64,000 bases of DNA from Diploscapter coronatus (GCA_964036155.1 OZ038422.1:73431201-73495200), one strand, 5' to 3'; shown: positions 14,001 through 27,011, numbered from the stretch's first letter. The notes: generated from the sequence alone by a model not told the origin. A program made the numbers and translations.

Positions 14001-17000
14001 CCGATAAGCCACAAGACAAGTAAATGAGCATTAGTGAGGAAAAATGGGAGATAGAGTAAAATGAAGAGAGAAAAAGTTAGAAAGGGAGAGAAAGGATGCG
14101 AGTTTTTACGCCGGTATTTTTCTTATCTTTTTCATCTTGCTCCATTACCTTTCTCTCCCTCTTTCGGTCTCTAAAATTCAAATGCTATTTCATCATCGGA
14201 TGTCCTTGGCAGTGATCCAAAGGACACAATGGTTCGGTTGGTAGCACCATGTCAAAACGAATTTCAAAATTCGCCATCACAACTCAATTTTTCGGCAAAA
14301 ATAGGCGAATCAAAAATCTGATCATACACTTGAAAGAGTCAATTTTCTATTTCGTGTCTGTGCATTTTTAGGATTAGAAACGTAGAGTCGAAAGTTGTGA
14401 AATCGCATGTAATTTGCACCAGAAAAGGTGAAAAGGACAGGGTAAATAGTATTCGAACATGTAATAAAAGTTTGGGTAAATAGGTTAAAATTCGAAAAAA
14501 AGATGTAAGACATCATGAAACTTATCGATTGATAGAGAATTCGAGTGACAGAGTTCCGATGCCTAAGCATAGGAAAAATATCATAGATGCAGAGTAGCGG
14601 ATCGGGGATATAAATTTGTTGGGATAAAACATGCTTGGTTCATTCTTCAACGGCGCATCCACACGTGTGCTCTGTTTGATTATTTGCTCCTTCAAAAATG
14701 CAAAGACGACTGGAGGTACTGCACAAAAAAGTCGGCGGGAGATAAAGAAAGAAAGAGAAGGAGAGAAAGAAGGATGGAAAAACGGCTAAGATACGGCATA
14801 CAATATAGGAAAAAAAGAAGCGAAGAAAAAGATAACAGTTAGTATTTGCCTAAGGAGCGCACCACATTATGCTGGTAACATGCGGGTGAAGGAAAATTAT
14901 CGAGACCTTTGTTGAAACCGAAAAAATGTTTGAGAAAAAGTGCAAAGTTTCGCGAAACTTCAGTTTTTTCATCATCAAATAGTGAGTAAAATGAGTAAAT
15001 AGTCTAGAATGCCATATTATGATTGCTCTAGATAAAATCTCTTTATATTATTATGCCCTCAATCATATGAGTTATTCTAGTCTCGAGTGTAATAGTGGTG
15101 GTTAAATCAATGTGTGCTCGGGTTTCTAATTTCTTGATGATATATGATGGTGAAATTTGATCTGATTGATGTTAACACTCAAGGGTTAAATGTCAGTGAG
15201 TTAATCAGTGCTAAAATATGGAATCTCTCATCCAATATTCTACGCAAAATGTTTAAAAATTTAGGAAAAAACCTGAATTTCCAATTTGCTAAAAGGTTTT
15301 TAAAGTTCAAGAAAATTCTAACTTCGAAAATCGCTTGAAATAGTCTACTAAGAGAAAACAGGAGCAGAAATGTCCAGCTGTGCCAAAGGGATAGGGCAAA
15401 AAGAGACCGATCCGAAAAGATTGCGCACAGAGTCCTGGGACTGGGCAAAGGATTCGAATTTGGCGCCAAAACTAACGTAACTCGGACTCAAAGACTCATT
15501 TGTTGGAGAGTTATGGTCGTTTTATCCCTGTTATGGAAGAAATTTAGGGAAGGATATTTTTAGTTTAGATTGAAGAAAATGGTATGAACGATGGAGATTC
15601 AGAAAACATTTTTAAAAAAATCTAGAAGATTTAGAAAATTATATCCTTTTATGAAAAAGAGATCTAGAAAGCTAGAATTTTACCTAATGAACATATATAA
15701 TAAAAGTTCAAGTTCGTGTCATCTTGAAGTTCTTCAGATACAATTCTGAGAGGGGAAGAACTTGGAGTAATTGTTGGGATTTTAATGAACTCGAAGACAA
15801 GTTTTTGTTCGTGACTATTTTAGGAAAAAACAAAAAAGATGATGAAATTTTCCTTTCTCTAAAGGCTAAAAAAGGGTTTTCTTACAAATGAATACTTCCT
15901 TCACACATAGCCGTTTATTTTTGAAAGGAATAATAGAACGATAGCTCGTAGAATATTTAGTCTGGGAAATTTGATGGAAATGTACAAAAATTCACGCAAT
16001 TTGAAAAAAAAAAAAAACAATTCTAAAACTATCAAATTTCTTAGGTGCTGAATAGTTTTTAGCCGAAAAAAGAAAATACAAATTTTCTATTACCCATAAA
16101 ATTCTATAAAATACGCGTATGGTTTACTTTTTCGGAGCGAATTTAATGAATTAGTGGTCAGTTAAGTCGGGTTTAGCCATGTCTTTCTACCTGTTGAAAC
16201 AAGAAAAACCTGTATCATTTATGTGAAAAAGTAAGTTAGGTTTGGAGAAAGGTGACAGCGAAATGATTAATTGTATAATTCACGCATAAATAACGACCAA
16301 ACCTAGCAGGAGAACGAGTAGGAATGGGCAAGGCTACGAGAAAAATAGGAAAAAGTTACTCCAGTCATTTTCTTTCCATCTCTCATTCATGCTAAAGAAT
16401 GAATCAGAAAGGTTTGGCATTGAAAATGAAAGATATTTCTTTCAGAACAACTTTAATAAAAATCAATTTCTCATATCAAATTTGTAGATGAAAATTCGAT
16501 GGGATGCGAAACTTGCAGTGAGAAGAAAATTTCTATGTTTATCATTAGAGAGGTGAGAGTCAGAGAAGGTAGGAGAAAAAGTTATGAAGTATCAATGATT
16601 TTTCGAAACAGTTTCGCAAGATCTAAATTTAAAAAGACGTGAGAATTTCGGAACACACTTCACAGAATAGAGATGAGGCAGGCAATAACTTTCCCCATTT
16701 GGTAAGGACGTATTTTCAACTTCTTTCGACTCTCTCGATTTCCAATTATCTCTAAATTTCTCTATCTTTCAAACTCTCGACCCTATTTTCCTGGTTTGAA
16801 TCATCCAAGTAAAAATAAAAGTAGAACACATTTATGGGTTTGAAGAAAAACAATTTCACTTAGGAAAACTGTGAAAGACAATACTCGTACTTCGCCAATT
16901 CATAAAGCGAAATCTGAAGTCAGACTTTCAGTTACTTATACCAACCTAGTTTCTTTACTTATGGTAATTAAAATTCAAAAGTCAGCTAATCAATGATTTA

Positions 17001-20000
17001 TGCAATTCGAGTTTCTTCACTCTATTCTATAGCATATGACGAAAAATATGAATTACTGCCAAAAATCTGTCAAAACCGCGATAATAAACCCCTCTGCAAA
17101 ATGATGCAAAACATGAAGCGCCAATCACTTCGCGAAGTGTCAAAAGACGGACTTTGCAGTTGCAGTTGCAGTTGTCTCATGCAATTCAATACTCCGATGA
17201 TAAAGACTTGGCTAAAGATGCAGAAACTTGAAGAAATAGTATGGAAAAACTCGAGAAAAAAAGATAGAAAGGAAGCGAAAGAATGAAGATATAGAGAGAA
17301 AGAAAGCAAGTAGTGTTTAAAATAAGAGGGTCAAGAGATAGAGAAACATGAAAACAGAAACAGTTGTGTTTGGGGGCAGTCGGCAGGTGAAGAGTGATAG
17401 ACAGAGGTCTCTGAGGCTAAGCTCATGCTAGGATCAAGTTTACAGCCTTATCCTTATCCTTTTCACTCTAGTCACTCAGGACTTCAATTATCACTAATTC
17501 GAAAATTGCCCTTTCGTTTTCGTTTTCTTTTTCTCAATGCATTCCCATATTATTTCATTTTTCCTACTTCTTTTTCCAATGATTTTCCCACAATATTTCA
17601 TCATTTTCTATTCCTTCCTCTCTCATCTCTTTTCCAATAAACAACACGTGTCCGCACTTCATGTAGGACATCAAAAATGACTGCTAGAATAATGAGTCAT
17701 GATATTGGACGATTCATAATTTCAAACCACGCCTCTTTTTGCATACGTCGATAATTTTTTGCTCAGAAAGACAGAGCTCAAAATAATGTGATCCAATTAA
17801 TTTGATAGTGAGTGTAAAAGTACAATTTACACCGAGAAAAAGAGAACATCTAATAAGACAGAATTCAGAAAAAAAATGTCGGTACTCCTAGATGCCTAGC
17901 ATTTTATCAATGAAGGTTAAAAATTTGTTTTAATGCTAAAATCTATCAATAGAGCAGATTCTCAGAGTTCTTATTGTTGTCTTTGAAAGAGCAAAATTTA
18001 AGGAGAATTTTCGACTAAAAAGGAAATTCAATCGAGTCGTATTTTGGACTTGAAGCAGAGAAGATGAACTCCGGATTTCCGGAAGCCGAAAGATTTGACC
18101 AGATCAGTTTAGCAGAGCGGTTAGAACTTACTTAATCAAAGGGACAATAGAAGTCCGAAGAATTGTATGTTTCGAAGGGGTAAACGTTTTGGAAAAAATA
18201 GGTGAAATTTTTAATAGCAGTGGCAATATTGTGAGCTTATATTTGGAAAAAGTGTTTCAAAGAAATACAAGTATAAAGCCCTAAGACAAGACATTGCTCT
18301 GGTATTGAGATTTTAACTTTTCAGTTCAATGACAATTTAAAAAATAAACTCCTAAAAATCGAAATCACAAGAAAACAAGGGGGTTTGAAAAATGATATGT
18401 TCAGGAGGAATGAAAAACGGAATGCGCTGAAATGCCATCCATACATTATTTGCATGTTCCCTCGAAAAAGCAGAAAAGGAAAAGCGAATGCTTAATGGGA
18501 GAAAGGCGATGAGGAATAGAGTCAGAGCGATTTTTTATTCGGCATTTTTCTTCATCTCCTAACTTTTCCATCTTTAATTGCTTATAGTCAAGCTATATCT
18601 CACATATCCAAGCATAGCTTCATCAAAAAGCGTTCCCTTCGACTATATTTTCCCCAACAATACATCAAAATAGAGTTATGAGTCTGGAAATCGAATATGT
18701 CATTTTGGAGAAAAAGAAATCTTTAAAAATAATTTTGAAGGAAGCACGAGGGCAAACACTGAAGATGTTGAAGTATAAATTTATCCAAAATTTTCTTAAA
18801 CACACGTAAAAGTTGTGAAATGTTGAAAACCATATGAAAACGCAGAAAGGAATCCAACTAACTGATAAGTCTTCAAATGTAGTTTTATCCTAGACTTTTC
18901 AAAATAGTTTTTTTTTTTTTTTGTAAATTGCGTCATATCGAAAATGATTCGTGGTTTTCTAACTGCAAAATATGTTATATCGAAAAATTTGCACGGCTCC
19001 TAGAAGAAAACACATTCTATCCGCGCAAAATTGTGGGAGGAAATTTGGGAACTCTCCTCGAAAATGTCATTCATGATTTATAAGCTCGAACAAATGCAAT
19101 ATTCCTGAAGAGAAAGCACACGCGCCAAGCAACCAAAAAATTCCCCCGACCCGTTCCTCCCAAATTCGAGTTTTTCTCCCGCCTTTTTGCATTTTACTCC
19201 CAAATGCTTCCAACGTTTGAGAGTGCATCAAAAAGAGTTAATAGCAAGAAAATAAAAAAGATGAACTTATGTGTATTCCTGAAAAAAAACTCGTAGTTTA
19301 AAAACACATTTATGGTTAAATCTGGTAAAATCGGAGATTTTAAATGTGCCTATGCCTTAGAATGATGCCTTTGGGGAATTTGAGATGAAGCTGGAAAATA
19401 GTTTTAGGAAATGAGAGGCGAGAAAAAGGAGAAAGATAGAGAAAAATGAAAATATTATGAGAAAATAAAGATAAAAGATAGAAAAATAGGGAAATAGTAC
19501 GAAACTCTGAGAGATAAAAAGAAACAAGTAACAAGCTCAGACTGAAACCGAATCTCCATTGGCCAATCTCTGCACACACAAAAAATGGCAAAAGCGGCAA
19601 GACATGTCAAATGATGCAATCATGCAAAAACGCCTGACATCCGACACAACGACGATGAGGCAAATTGGCTTTTGAGGGGATTTTTGGGGTCTTATAGAGG
19701 TTTTGAGCGAAGATGTTACAAATAAGATGCAAAAATAGTAGAGCGTGAAAGGATTCCGGGACAGAGGCAAAATTCTTTGGATATGTCTAGAGGGCGCAAT
19801 TGGTTTTTCGAATCCAAAGTTATGGACATGAAATCTAGCTCATTGAATTGGTCATGTTGTGTGGATTCCAAATTCGCTTACGTTTACGTATTTTTCACAG
19901 CAATTCTCCTATCAAAAGTTGTGCATTATGTGCTTCATGTAACTTGCAATTTTTAAACGGAATGCACTATTTTGCACCGATTGGCGTCTCGTTTTTCTTT

Positions 20001-20652
20001 CCCCTAATATATTTGTCGAGATCAGAAGTTTCATAATCGCTTGGAGATTTCATGAAGAAAGTCACCTAAGCTCAAGAAACTTGAAAAAGATTCAAAAATG
20101 ATACGATCTTCAGTTTTCAGGTCACGATTTGATCGGTTTGAAATAGGTTTCGAGTTAAGGCCAAAGAAACAACAATATTCTTCGAAAAATTTCACCTGAG
20201 GTTAATTAATATCATTTTTCAACGAAAAAAACCTATGAAAATACAACCCAAGACCACTATGACGAAAAATTCTTGAGAAAAGTTTGCTTGCAAAAATTTT
20301 ACTAGATTTACGCCCTCTAAATATGCCAAGCTTTCCTGAAAAGTATTATTTTTACGTTAGAATAATTGAATAAGTAGCACAAAGTATATTATAGTTTATC
20401 ATTTCAGATTAGTCTGATTTTTTTTTTCGAAAATTGGTGTATACTTATTTTTAGAATTTTAGAACGTTGAAAAAATATTTTCGCAATTTTGTCAGAAAAG
20501 TTCATCGAATCACCCTTTGAGTGACGATTTACCTAGTAATTATTATCTTCAAACCCAGAATTAAGAAAATGTAAACTCATTTTTCGAAAATATTAGCGAA
20601 TAAACGAGCCTTAAGAGTCTAGTAAATCTGATATCGATCTAAGTTTATTAAA
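11048..20652. other. Long gene-poor region
   Basis: About 9.6 kb in which I find no gene I can support. It has many purine-rich blocks (for example 12040-12240, 14030-14100, 14740-14830) and poly-A or poly-T runs (16006-16018, 18907-18921). The open frames are short, unspliced and without domain signatures. It lies 5' of both the Ig gene (-) and the SRE gene (+), so it may hold regulatory DNA or distant non-coding exons. Confidence 0.4.
17155..17173. repeat. Short TGCAGT hexamer microsatellite
   Basis: Three perfect tandem copies of TGCAGT. It is a simple repeat in non-coding sequence with no evident role. Confidence 0.7.
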
Positions 20653-22534
20653 ATGGCTAATATTATTGATGCTGTATTCAAATTGCTTGCTTTTATCGAA
20701 TTACTGGTACGGGTATTTTCAATCGGGTGCAACGCATTTTTCATCTACATTTTGAAGATTACAAATAGTTTGGATATCAATATCAAGGTATTTTATTTTG
20801 AATTAAATAAGTGCATTTTAGACTATATCTTTAGATGATATGCTATAGTTATTCTTGCGTAGCTCTGATGGCTGAATTTATTGGTGTATTCAACATTGCT
20901 CTTATGTTCGATAACCTAGGTCTTGAATATCGAACTATTCACAATATATCACAAACCCAGACACTTTTTCAGAATATTGGTGAATATTAAGAACCTGAGA
21001 TTTTCTACAATGTCATATTTAGGGAATCGTCACATTTTCGCAATAGCTGTAGAACGAATCCTTGTTATCCAGTCTATTGGATATCAAGATGCCTCACATC
21101 CATTTCTAATTTTAGTTACCTTAATTGTCGTTGTAATATACCCAATTAGAGTCAATTAGCCTAATTAATTGTTACAGTACATCTACGGAGCCTACTCAAC
21201 TACTGCACCTCAAATGGATCAGAGTTACGTGACAGTGGACGTGCTACTATATTTGTTTTGCTTCATGGTAATTCAAACCTAACCGATCTAGTTGTCTCAA
21301 TTAATTGTCCTAATTAAGTTCCTGGGGATAGCTCATTATCTAAACTGCCGGAAATACGCTAGACTACGATGGCACACAAGCCATTCAGCTTCAATGGAAG
21401 TAAAAGTTTACAGAAATTCTTTAATCTATTGATTTTGAACCTATTTCAGGCCAGACTCTACCTGAAACAACAAAGACTGATAAATTTGGCGTTGACCTTC
21501 GTAACGATTTGGGCAGCTCTACTCTACTTGATATGGATAGTTAACGTCAATGAGAACATGGAACTGGAGTTGCTTAGAAGGTAATTGGGAAATCAAATGC
21601 AATTTGATAGAATCAAGATATGCGGTATTTGACATCAAAAAAATCATCTCCAAAGTATACAATTTTGATACCAAATATATAAAAAATTTCCTAGCCTTAT
21701 TATTCCCCACTAGGTGGGGGTCGGCTACCCTCCGCCCGTAATGGGTACAGTCGGCCTATCCTAGCCACACAGGACTAGTGGCCCGTCCCGAGGACAGACT
21801 ATTGTTGTGTGCAACAGTCGAGGGATTTTAGGCGAATTTTTCGTGGTTTTATCCACTACCAACATTTCTTAACCCCCTTGGTTTGGGTGAGGAGCGGGGG
21901 GCGAACTTGAGCCCTAGCTGTAGGCAGTAACACACAACCACTGCGCTACGCCGCTCTTATTTTGATACCAAATATAACATGACTAAATTTTATATCGATA
22001 ACTTTTAGCATGATAGAAAACGTCGTTCTAACAGCATCGAACTGCGTCTTGCCATTACATTTCATCTTCGGAGAAGAAACAGACATGAAGAAAAAAGCCA
22101 AATTCATTCTATCTCGACTTTGTGAGCCTATTGGTGATCATGAGCGAACTATTTCTGGATTAAAATTTTTAATAACTTGAGAAAAATTGAATCATATTCT
22201 TCAGTCTTTAACTACCTTTCGATTTATTTTACCTCAGGATAACTCGCACAAAATTAAATCGAATGAAAAAATCCGTTACTTGCTACATTTTGAAGCCTAT
22301 TGATCAAATTTCAGTGAACCGAAACAAAATTGTGCATCCCATGAAAGAACCGACCTCTATTCGGACTATTGAGGGAAGGGAAATCCGGACTAGATATACG
22401 GTATTACAAATCATCATGACTACGGCATATCTTGATCGTTTTCATTTTAGGTCGGAGAAGAAATGCGCATCCACTTTCAGCACCTATCAGAAGTCTGGGA
22501 AGCTCCTTTGCGGTTAACATCTTCGTCAGCATGA
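20653..22534 (+). CDS. SRE-family serpentine chemoreceptor
   Basis: Seven-transmembrane chemosensory receptor, probably on ciliated sensory neurons. Exons: 20653-20787, 20835-20919, 21023-21132, 21178-21267, 21319-21399, 21450-21580, 22009-22133, 22315-22400, 22451-22534; 308 residues, somewhat short for SRE (about 350). Hydrophobic segments fit 6-7 TM helices, and AIAVER matches the conserved ER motif of TM3/4. The C-terminal part, with a basic SIRTIEGREIRTRY stretch and then an acidic GEEMRIHF stretch, is like SRE tails. An in-frame stop lies four codons before the chosen ATG, so an N-terminal exon could be missing. The third exon's acceptor (CATATTTAG, 21022) was chosen because nearer acceptors break the frame. 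Intron 6 (21581-22008) carries a SINE. The family call is good; the exact model is moderate. Confidence 0.72.
21663..21679. repeat. SINE target-site duplication, left copy
   Basis: 17-bp copy identical to 21960-21976, flanking the SINE. Confidence 0.85.
21680..21959 (-). mobile_element. tRNA-derived SINE in an intron of the SRE gene
   Basis: Read on the minus strand, the element starts near 21959 and has a pol III A box (TAGCGCAGTGG, 21938-21948) and a B-box-like GGCTCAAGTTC (21903-21913), spaced as in a tRNA. It is flanked by a perfect 17-bp direct repeat, TTTTGATACCAAATATA, at 21663-21679 and 21960-21976, the expected target-site duplication. The body downstream of the tRNA-like head includes a short hairpin (CCCCACTAGGTGGGG near 21706) and ends in a T-run next to the left duplication. 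It is far more GC-rich than its surroundings. Confidence 0.85.
21960..21976. repeat. SINE target-site duplication, right copy
   Basis: 17-bp copy identical to 21663-21679. Perfect identity suggests a fairly recent insertion. Confidence 0.85.
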
Positions 22535-24011
22535 AAGAAAAACTAATCAATAAGCGATTTTCGTGTAAATATTTGTCAATTTTATAGCCTATTTTACATG
22601 GAAACCAATGCACAAAACTTATTTGTGAAAATGTGGGATGTTTTCTTACGGCAAATTTGATCTTTCCAGAATGATTTTTGTGAAGTATTTCTATCTTTTA
22701 GAAAGTTAGACACGAATAAAAGTATGCAATTTCTATATGGTTTTCTTGTGGAAATAACCAGTATCCGAACTTTGCAGTTATACACGAAGCTTTTCACTCG
22801 TTTTCAACGTGAAAGCCCCGAAGCGCGACCACACTTGAGAGTGGCCGGTTATGTTTTCTTTTCAATCTCTCAAAATCCCGTACTATCATCTTCCAATTTT
22901 CTAACCCTCTAGACCCTCATGATTTCTCAAGTATTGCATCACTTTCTGACTGTCTAGATCCCTTCTATTTCCTTTCATCTCGAAAAACACCTTCTTAATT
23001 TTCCACATCGCCTTTTATAGATATAAATTTCCGTCATGAACGGATATTGATTTTCTTTCGAAACACAATTTTTCGAACAATGAGAACGAAATTCTATTAT
23101 TCGTTGCTATTTTCAAATTTTCAATTAATTTTTGATCAAAATTTCTTTCATATTGGATTTCTCCTAGAAAAACAGTCTATCAAAAAGACTCTAGTTCCAG
23201 TGCGTCCAAGTTCAAGTTGGAAACAAGAATGATTTCACAAAAGTACCCCTTTTCCAAATCTATGTTTTTTTCTGATTCTTATCAATTTTTACCACTCCAA
23301 CTTGGAGGCTCTTTGGTTCATCGCTTAAAATCATTTTATTTAGTATCATTATCATTTGTTTCAAAATTACTCTGCCTTAAAAGTAGGTTATGGAATCAAA
23401 AAGATTAAAATTCAATATCTTTCTATGAGTATGATGTCTTGTATCCAAGGGTTTCGTTTTTTGTTCAATGATACAAATGAAAATTTCTCACGAGTGCAAT
23501 ATTTAAATAGCAGAATATGTGCAAAACGTTAGATTTTTAGTCACCTAGCCCTAAGTTTGTCTATGTTCTTACCTAAAAATTCTAATAGTAAATGCCTACT
23601 TATTGCCTAAAGTATCGTCAACAGTCAGGGAGCAAAGTAGAGACGCCGGAATTCCTGTTTTGATTTGATTTAGTCAGCATATACATTCCCTACCTAACCT
23701 ACATATTGTTATTCGATTTTCGTGGATCGTTGATCACAAATTCATATATCGATTTTCCTGTTTAGGTATTGCTAATTCCTAATGTTTCAATAGAATCACC
23801 AAAAATCACATTCTAAAGAAGGTGTCTTTTTGAAATTGCATGTCTCATTCAACATTATGTCTTTTCAGAACAAGGCTTTGGAATTTAAATATAGTATTAC
23901 AAAAATTCAAAGGACTACTGGGAAAAGAATCTAAATTTCATTATCGTCCTTTACTTGGCGTCAATTAGCTGGAAGATAAGATCGAGGACACGTCGTTGAC
24001 GCCATCAAGTC
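22535..24011. other. Intergenic spacer upstream of Spinster
   Basis: I see no coding exon, RNA gene or clear TATA box. It presumably holds the SRE 3' UTR and the Spinster promoter. Confidence 0.4.
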
Positions 24012-26831
24012 ATGGCTAACAAGGTGTCGCCGATGGAAACGTAAGCGAAAAATATTTTTAAAATTCCGAATGGAGGGCTATTTGTAAAAAAAAATTATTG
24101 AAATAGTCTCATTAAAATTTTGTGCAACCTAAGCACCTTTGCGTTACAGACTAAAAACACCCAGAATTCTTATCATGAGACATTGAAAATTTCAGATCCT
24201 CCATCCAACTGCCGAAGGGTCCGCAGCCACTTCCGACGTGGAAACGAAGATCGACGATTTTCGTGCTGTGCTTCATCAACCTCGTCAATTACATCGATCG
24301 CTACACCGTCAGTGGTAAGTTGATTCGAAAAAAACGGATGATTTCAAGGGCTTTTTCCAGGAGTGCTCACCGAAGTGCAGCAATACTACGCCATCGGCGA
24401 CGCGTGGGGAGGTTTCATCCAGACGAGCTTCATGATCACCTACATGGTATTCAGTCCGCTCTTTGGATACACTGGAGATCGGCAAGCAGAAAAGATGACA
24501 ATGAGAAAGAATAGGAACGCTTTTTTCCAGGTACAACCGCAAATGGCAGATGGTAGGGGCGATTTTTCTCTGGAAGATTGCTATAATCGGATCGACATTC
24601 GTACCGAGCCATCTTTTCTGGCTGTTCCTTTTAATGCGCAGCATTATCGGTGTTGGAGAGGCGTGCTACGGCTGCATTTCACCGACTATCATCTCCGACA
24701 TGTATACGGGTAAAAATCATTATCGTTGACATATTGAAAATGGTTTTTACAGGCAACTGGCGAGCGAAGATCTATATGATCTATTATCTGGCGATTCCTT
24801 TCGGCGTCGGACTCGGATACATGCTGGCGCAGGGCGTCTCGAATTGGACCAACGAATGGCAATGGGGTGTCCGAGCAGTTGGTATTGGAGGTGTCATTTG
24901 CTTCATACTCGCGATATTCTTGATCTTCGAACCGGATAGAGGTAAATTTCATCTAGTATCGCATAAAAGTTTGAAATAGTATGATCACTGCAACTAATTC
25001 GTGCAACTTCACTGCACTAACACACTAGCCGTTTGTACCATTTCAGGAATGATCGAGAAAGAGTGTACCGAGAAAGAAGCCAAGAAGCGTCTAGAGGGCG
25101 ATGACGGAGCGTCCGTAAAAAGTGCACATTGAGAGTTAACTTTTTGAAACTTTTAACTCGCTAATAAATGCAGAATAATCTTAACTACTACAGGCAGCTT
25201 TCTTGTGCACTCTGCCACAACACCTTTTCCTTTGGCTGCGTTGATATGAATTGCGTGATTCACACGAAAATTTCAGATCCTCGTGACATGGCTGGCGGTG
25301 ACTCCAGTATCAAACCAACCCAGGACAGTGAGACGAACGACTATACCCCGCAGAAGGAGTTCAAGACCACGAGCTACTTGGAAGACGTCAAATACCTGCT
25401 CACCAAGTAAACACCAAAAACGAAACAAAACTCAATTTCGCATTTCAGCCCGACAAATATGCTAGTGACATTCGCCGCATCCGCAGCTCTTTTTATGTCG
25501 GGCAATTTGGCGTGGTGGGGTCCAACGCTAATCAAGTACGCGCAAGCTCATGAAATGAAACTGAACTCGACCGTATATCTCCCGAAAGAAGTCAACAGCA
25601 GAAATTCGATTATATTCGGTGCGATTTTAGTGATTGGCGGCATTTTCGGCGTTCTTCTGGGATCGATGATTTCGCATGTGAGAGTTACAAAGTTAGTGAA
25701 GGCGTATTTTTTTCTCCATTTTCAGTTCATGGTAACTGGCTGGAAGTGTTTCAAGTACATCAAGACGCGTCGCGCCCCCGCCATAGTTTGTGCGATATCA
25801 TGTTTCCTCGCAGCCCCTTCTTTGTTGGGAATCATTCTCGTCATTCCAGACTATCTGAACATTTCATATGTGAGCTTTCCGAAGTTTTTTGGATCATCTT
25901 GAAACTGCTCTATTTTACAGGCTTTTATCGCGGCTACAACGATCTTCCTGGCGTTCACTTGGTCGCTCAATGTCTGTATTACTATGGCAGTCGTCGTCCC
26001 GAATCGACGCTCAAGTGCCAACTCGTGGCAGATGACGATCTCGCATCTGATCGGAGATTCAACAGGACCATATTTTTTGGGCTGGATTACGGACCTGTTC
26101 TACCACAACTCGGGAGTGCTGGAGGATCACCTGTACGCGTATCTGAAGAGCTTCTACTTGTGTATCGCGTCGCTAGTTATCGCTGGAGTTCTGTATGCTG
26201 CTTCCGTTTTTACGATCCTCGGGGACATGCGCAAAATGGAAGAGGACACAAGTATGCTGTACAAAAATCTTTTGAAACAATATGAAAGCTTCAGAACTGG
26301 TCAACATGGAAAACGAAGGAAACAACAACAACAAGCCCAAAACCGCTCCGTTTGAGCCAAAAATCGATTCTGCCGACCATAATCCACTCAAGCGCTCAGC
26401 AAATGAAGAAGTGCTGATCGACTCGAAGGAAGGCGCGAAGCCATTCGCCTCACCAGTCGTGCCCGCCTATCTAGGAGAAGCATCGAAAGGGGCTCTCGAT
26501 GATACGCAGGTATTTTTGATTGAATTATGTATGACTAGAAACAGTCGAGCTGTCAATTTCTTTTTTAAAGTATCAAACTTTCATTTTTTTGGAGTATTAA
26601 AATATTTTTTGAAAATTTCAGATAGAAACAGGCTCATCGGTGGAGGATGACACTAAGAAACTGAACACGGGATTCGTGTCGTCGAACACCGAAAACAGCA
26701 AGGACGGATCCGACGGTGCGCGCGATCCATCAGTGGAGCAGACTCACAGAATCACTAACTCCTTCAGAAGCTATGAAAAGGGCAACGACGTTCACATTCC
26801 CACTCACCCCAATGCACTCCCTCACAATTAG
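24012..26831 (+). CDS. spin: Spinster-type major facilitator transporter
   Basis: Spinster family of the MFS; late-endosome/lysosome membrane carriers linked to sphingolipid, lysophospholipid or sugar efflux. Exons: 24012-24040, 24196-24314, 24361-24481, 24531-24709, 24753-24941, 25047-25121, 25277-25406, 25449-25677, 25726-25869, 25921-26251, 26295-26509, 26622-26831; 656 residues. Family marks: NYIDRYTVSG in TM1, FGYTGDRYNRK after TM2 (the MFS loop-2 motif), GVGEACYG in TM4, SNWTNEWQWGVR, NLAWWGPTLI in TM7, and SHLIGDSTGPY. The C-terminal ~170 residues are a hydrophilic, acidic, Asn/Ser-rich tail, longer than in most relatives. Intron 3 is GC-AG. The exon 6 donor (A|GTGCAC) is weak but is the only one found that keeps the frame. 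The gene converges with the receptor gene on the other strand. Confidence 0.92.
24482..24530 (+). other. GC-AG intron in the Spinster gene
   Basis: A 49-nt intron that starts GCAAGC after GAT CG and ends TTTTTTCCAG. It restores GDRYNRK, the conserved MFS loop, exactly. No GT donor gives this reading. Confidence 0.85.
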
Positions 26832-26986
26832 AGACATCTTGGATAAATTTCTAGAATTTAAAAAATTTTCTCGAACAAACCCCCAAAATCGTCATTCCTC
26901 TACGGGTCTCCACAAAATCGCACAGGTCTTTCATCTTACCCATTCTAGAGTTTCCTCCAATCAAACCATGTTTTTCAAAGATTGAC

Positions 26987-26992
26987 AATAAA
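26987..26992 (+). terminator. Poly(A) signal of the Spinster gene
   Basis: AATAAA, 156 bases after the stop codon. It lies 77 bases below the stop codon of the convergent receptor gene. Confidence 0.6.
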
Positions 26993-27005
26993 AATTAGGT
27001 GAAAT

Positions 27006-27011
27006 TTTATT
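27006..27011 (-). terminator. Poly(A) signal of the gustatory-type receptor gene
   Basis: AATAAA on the minus strand (TTTATT on plus), 53 bases beyond the stop codon. It is only about 20 bases from the signal of the opposing gene. Confidence 0.6.

Noticed and set aside
21151..21177. 27-nt intron in the SRE gene (donor AGA|GTCAAT)
   Set aside because: Too short for a nematode intron; a better donor GTT|GTAATA at 21133 gives a normal 45-nt intron in the same phase.
21903..21959. tRNA gene on the minus strand
   Set aside because: The A and B boxes are present, but they belong to the head of a SINE with target-site duplications; I could not pair a full cloverleaf.
24263..24514. Overlapping open frames in the Spinster region
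   Set aside because: Wrong-frame shadows that ignore the introns; the spliced model follows the family motifs throughout.
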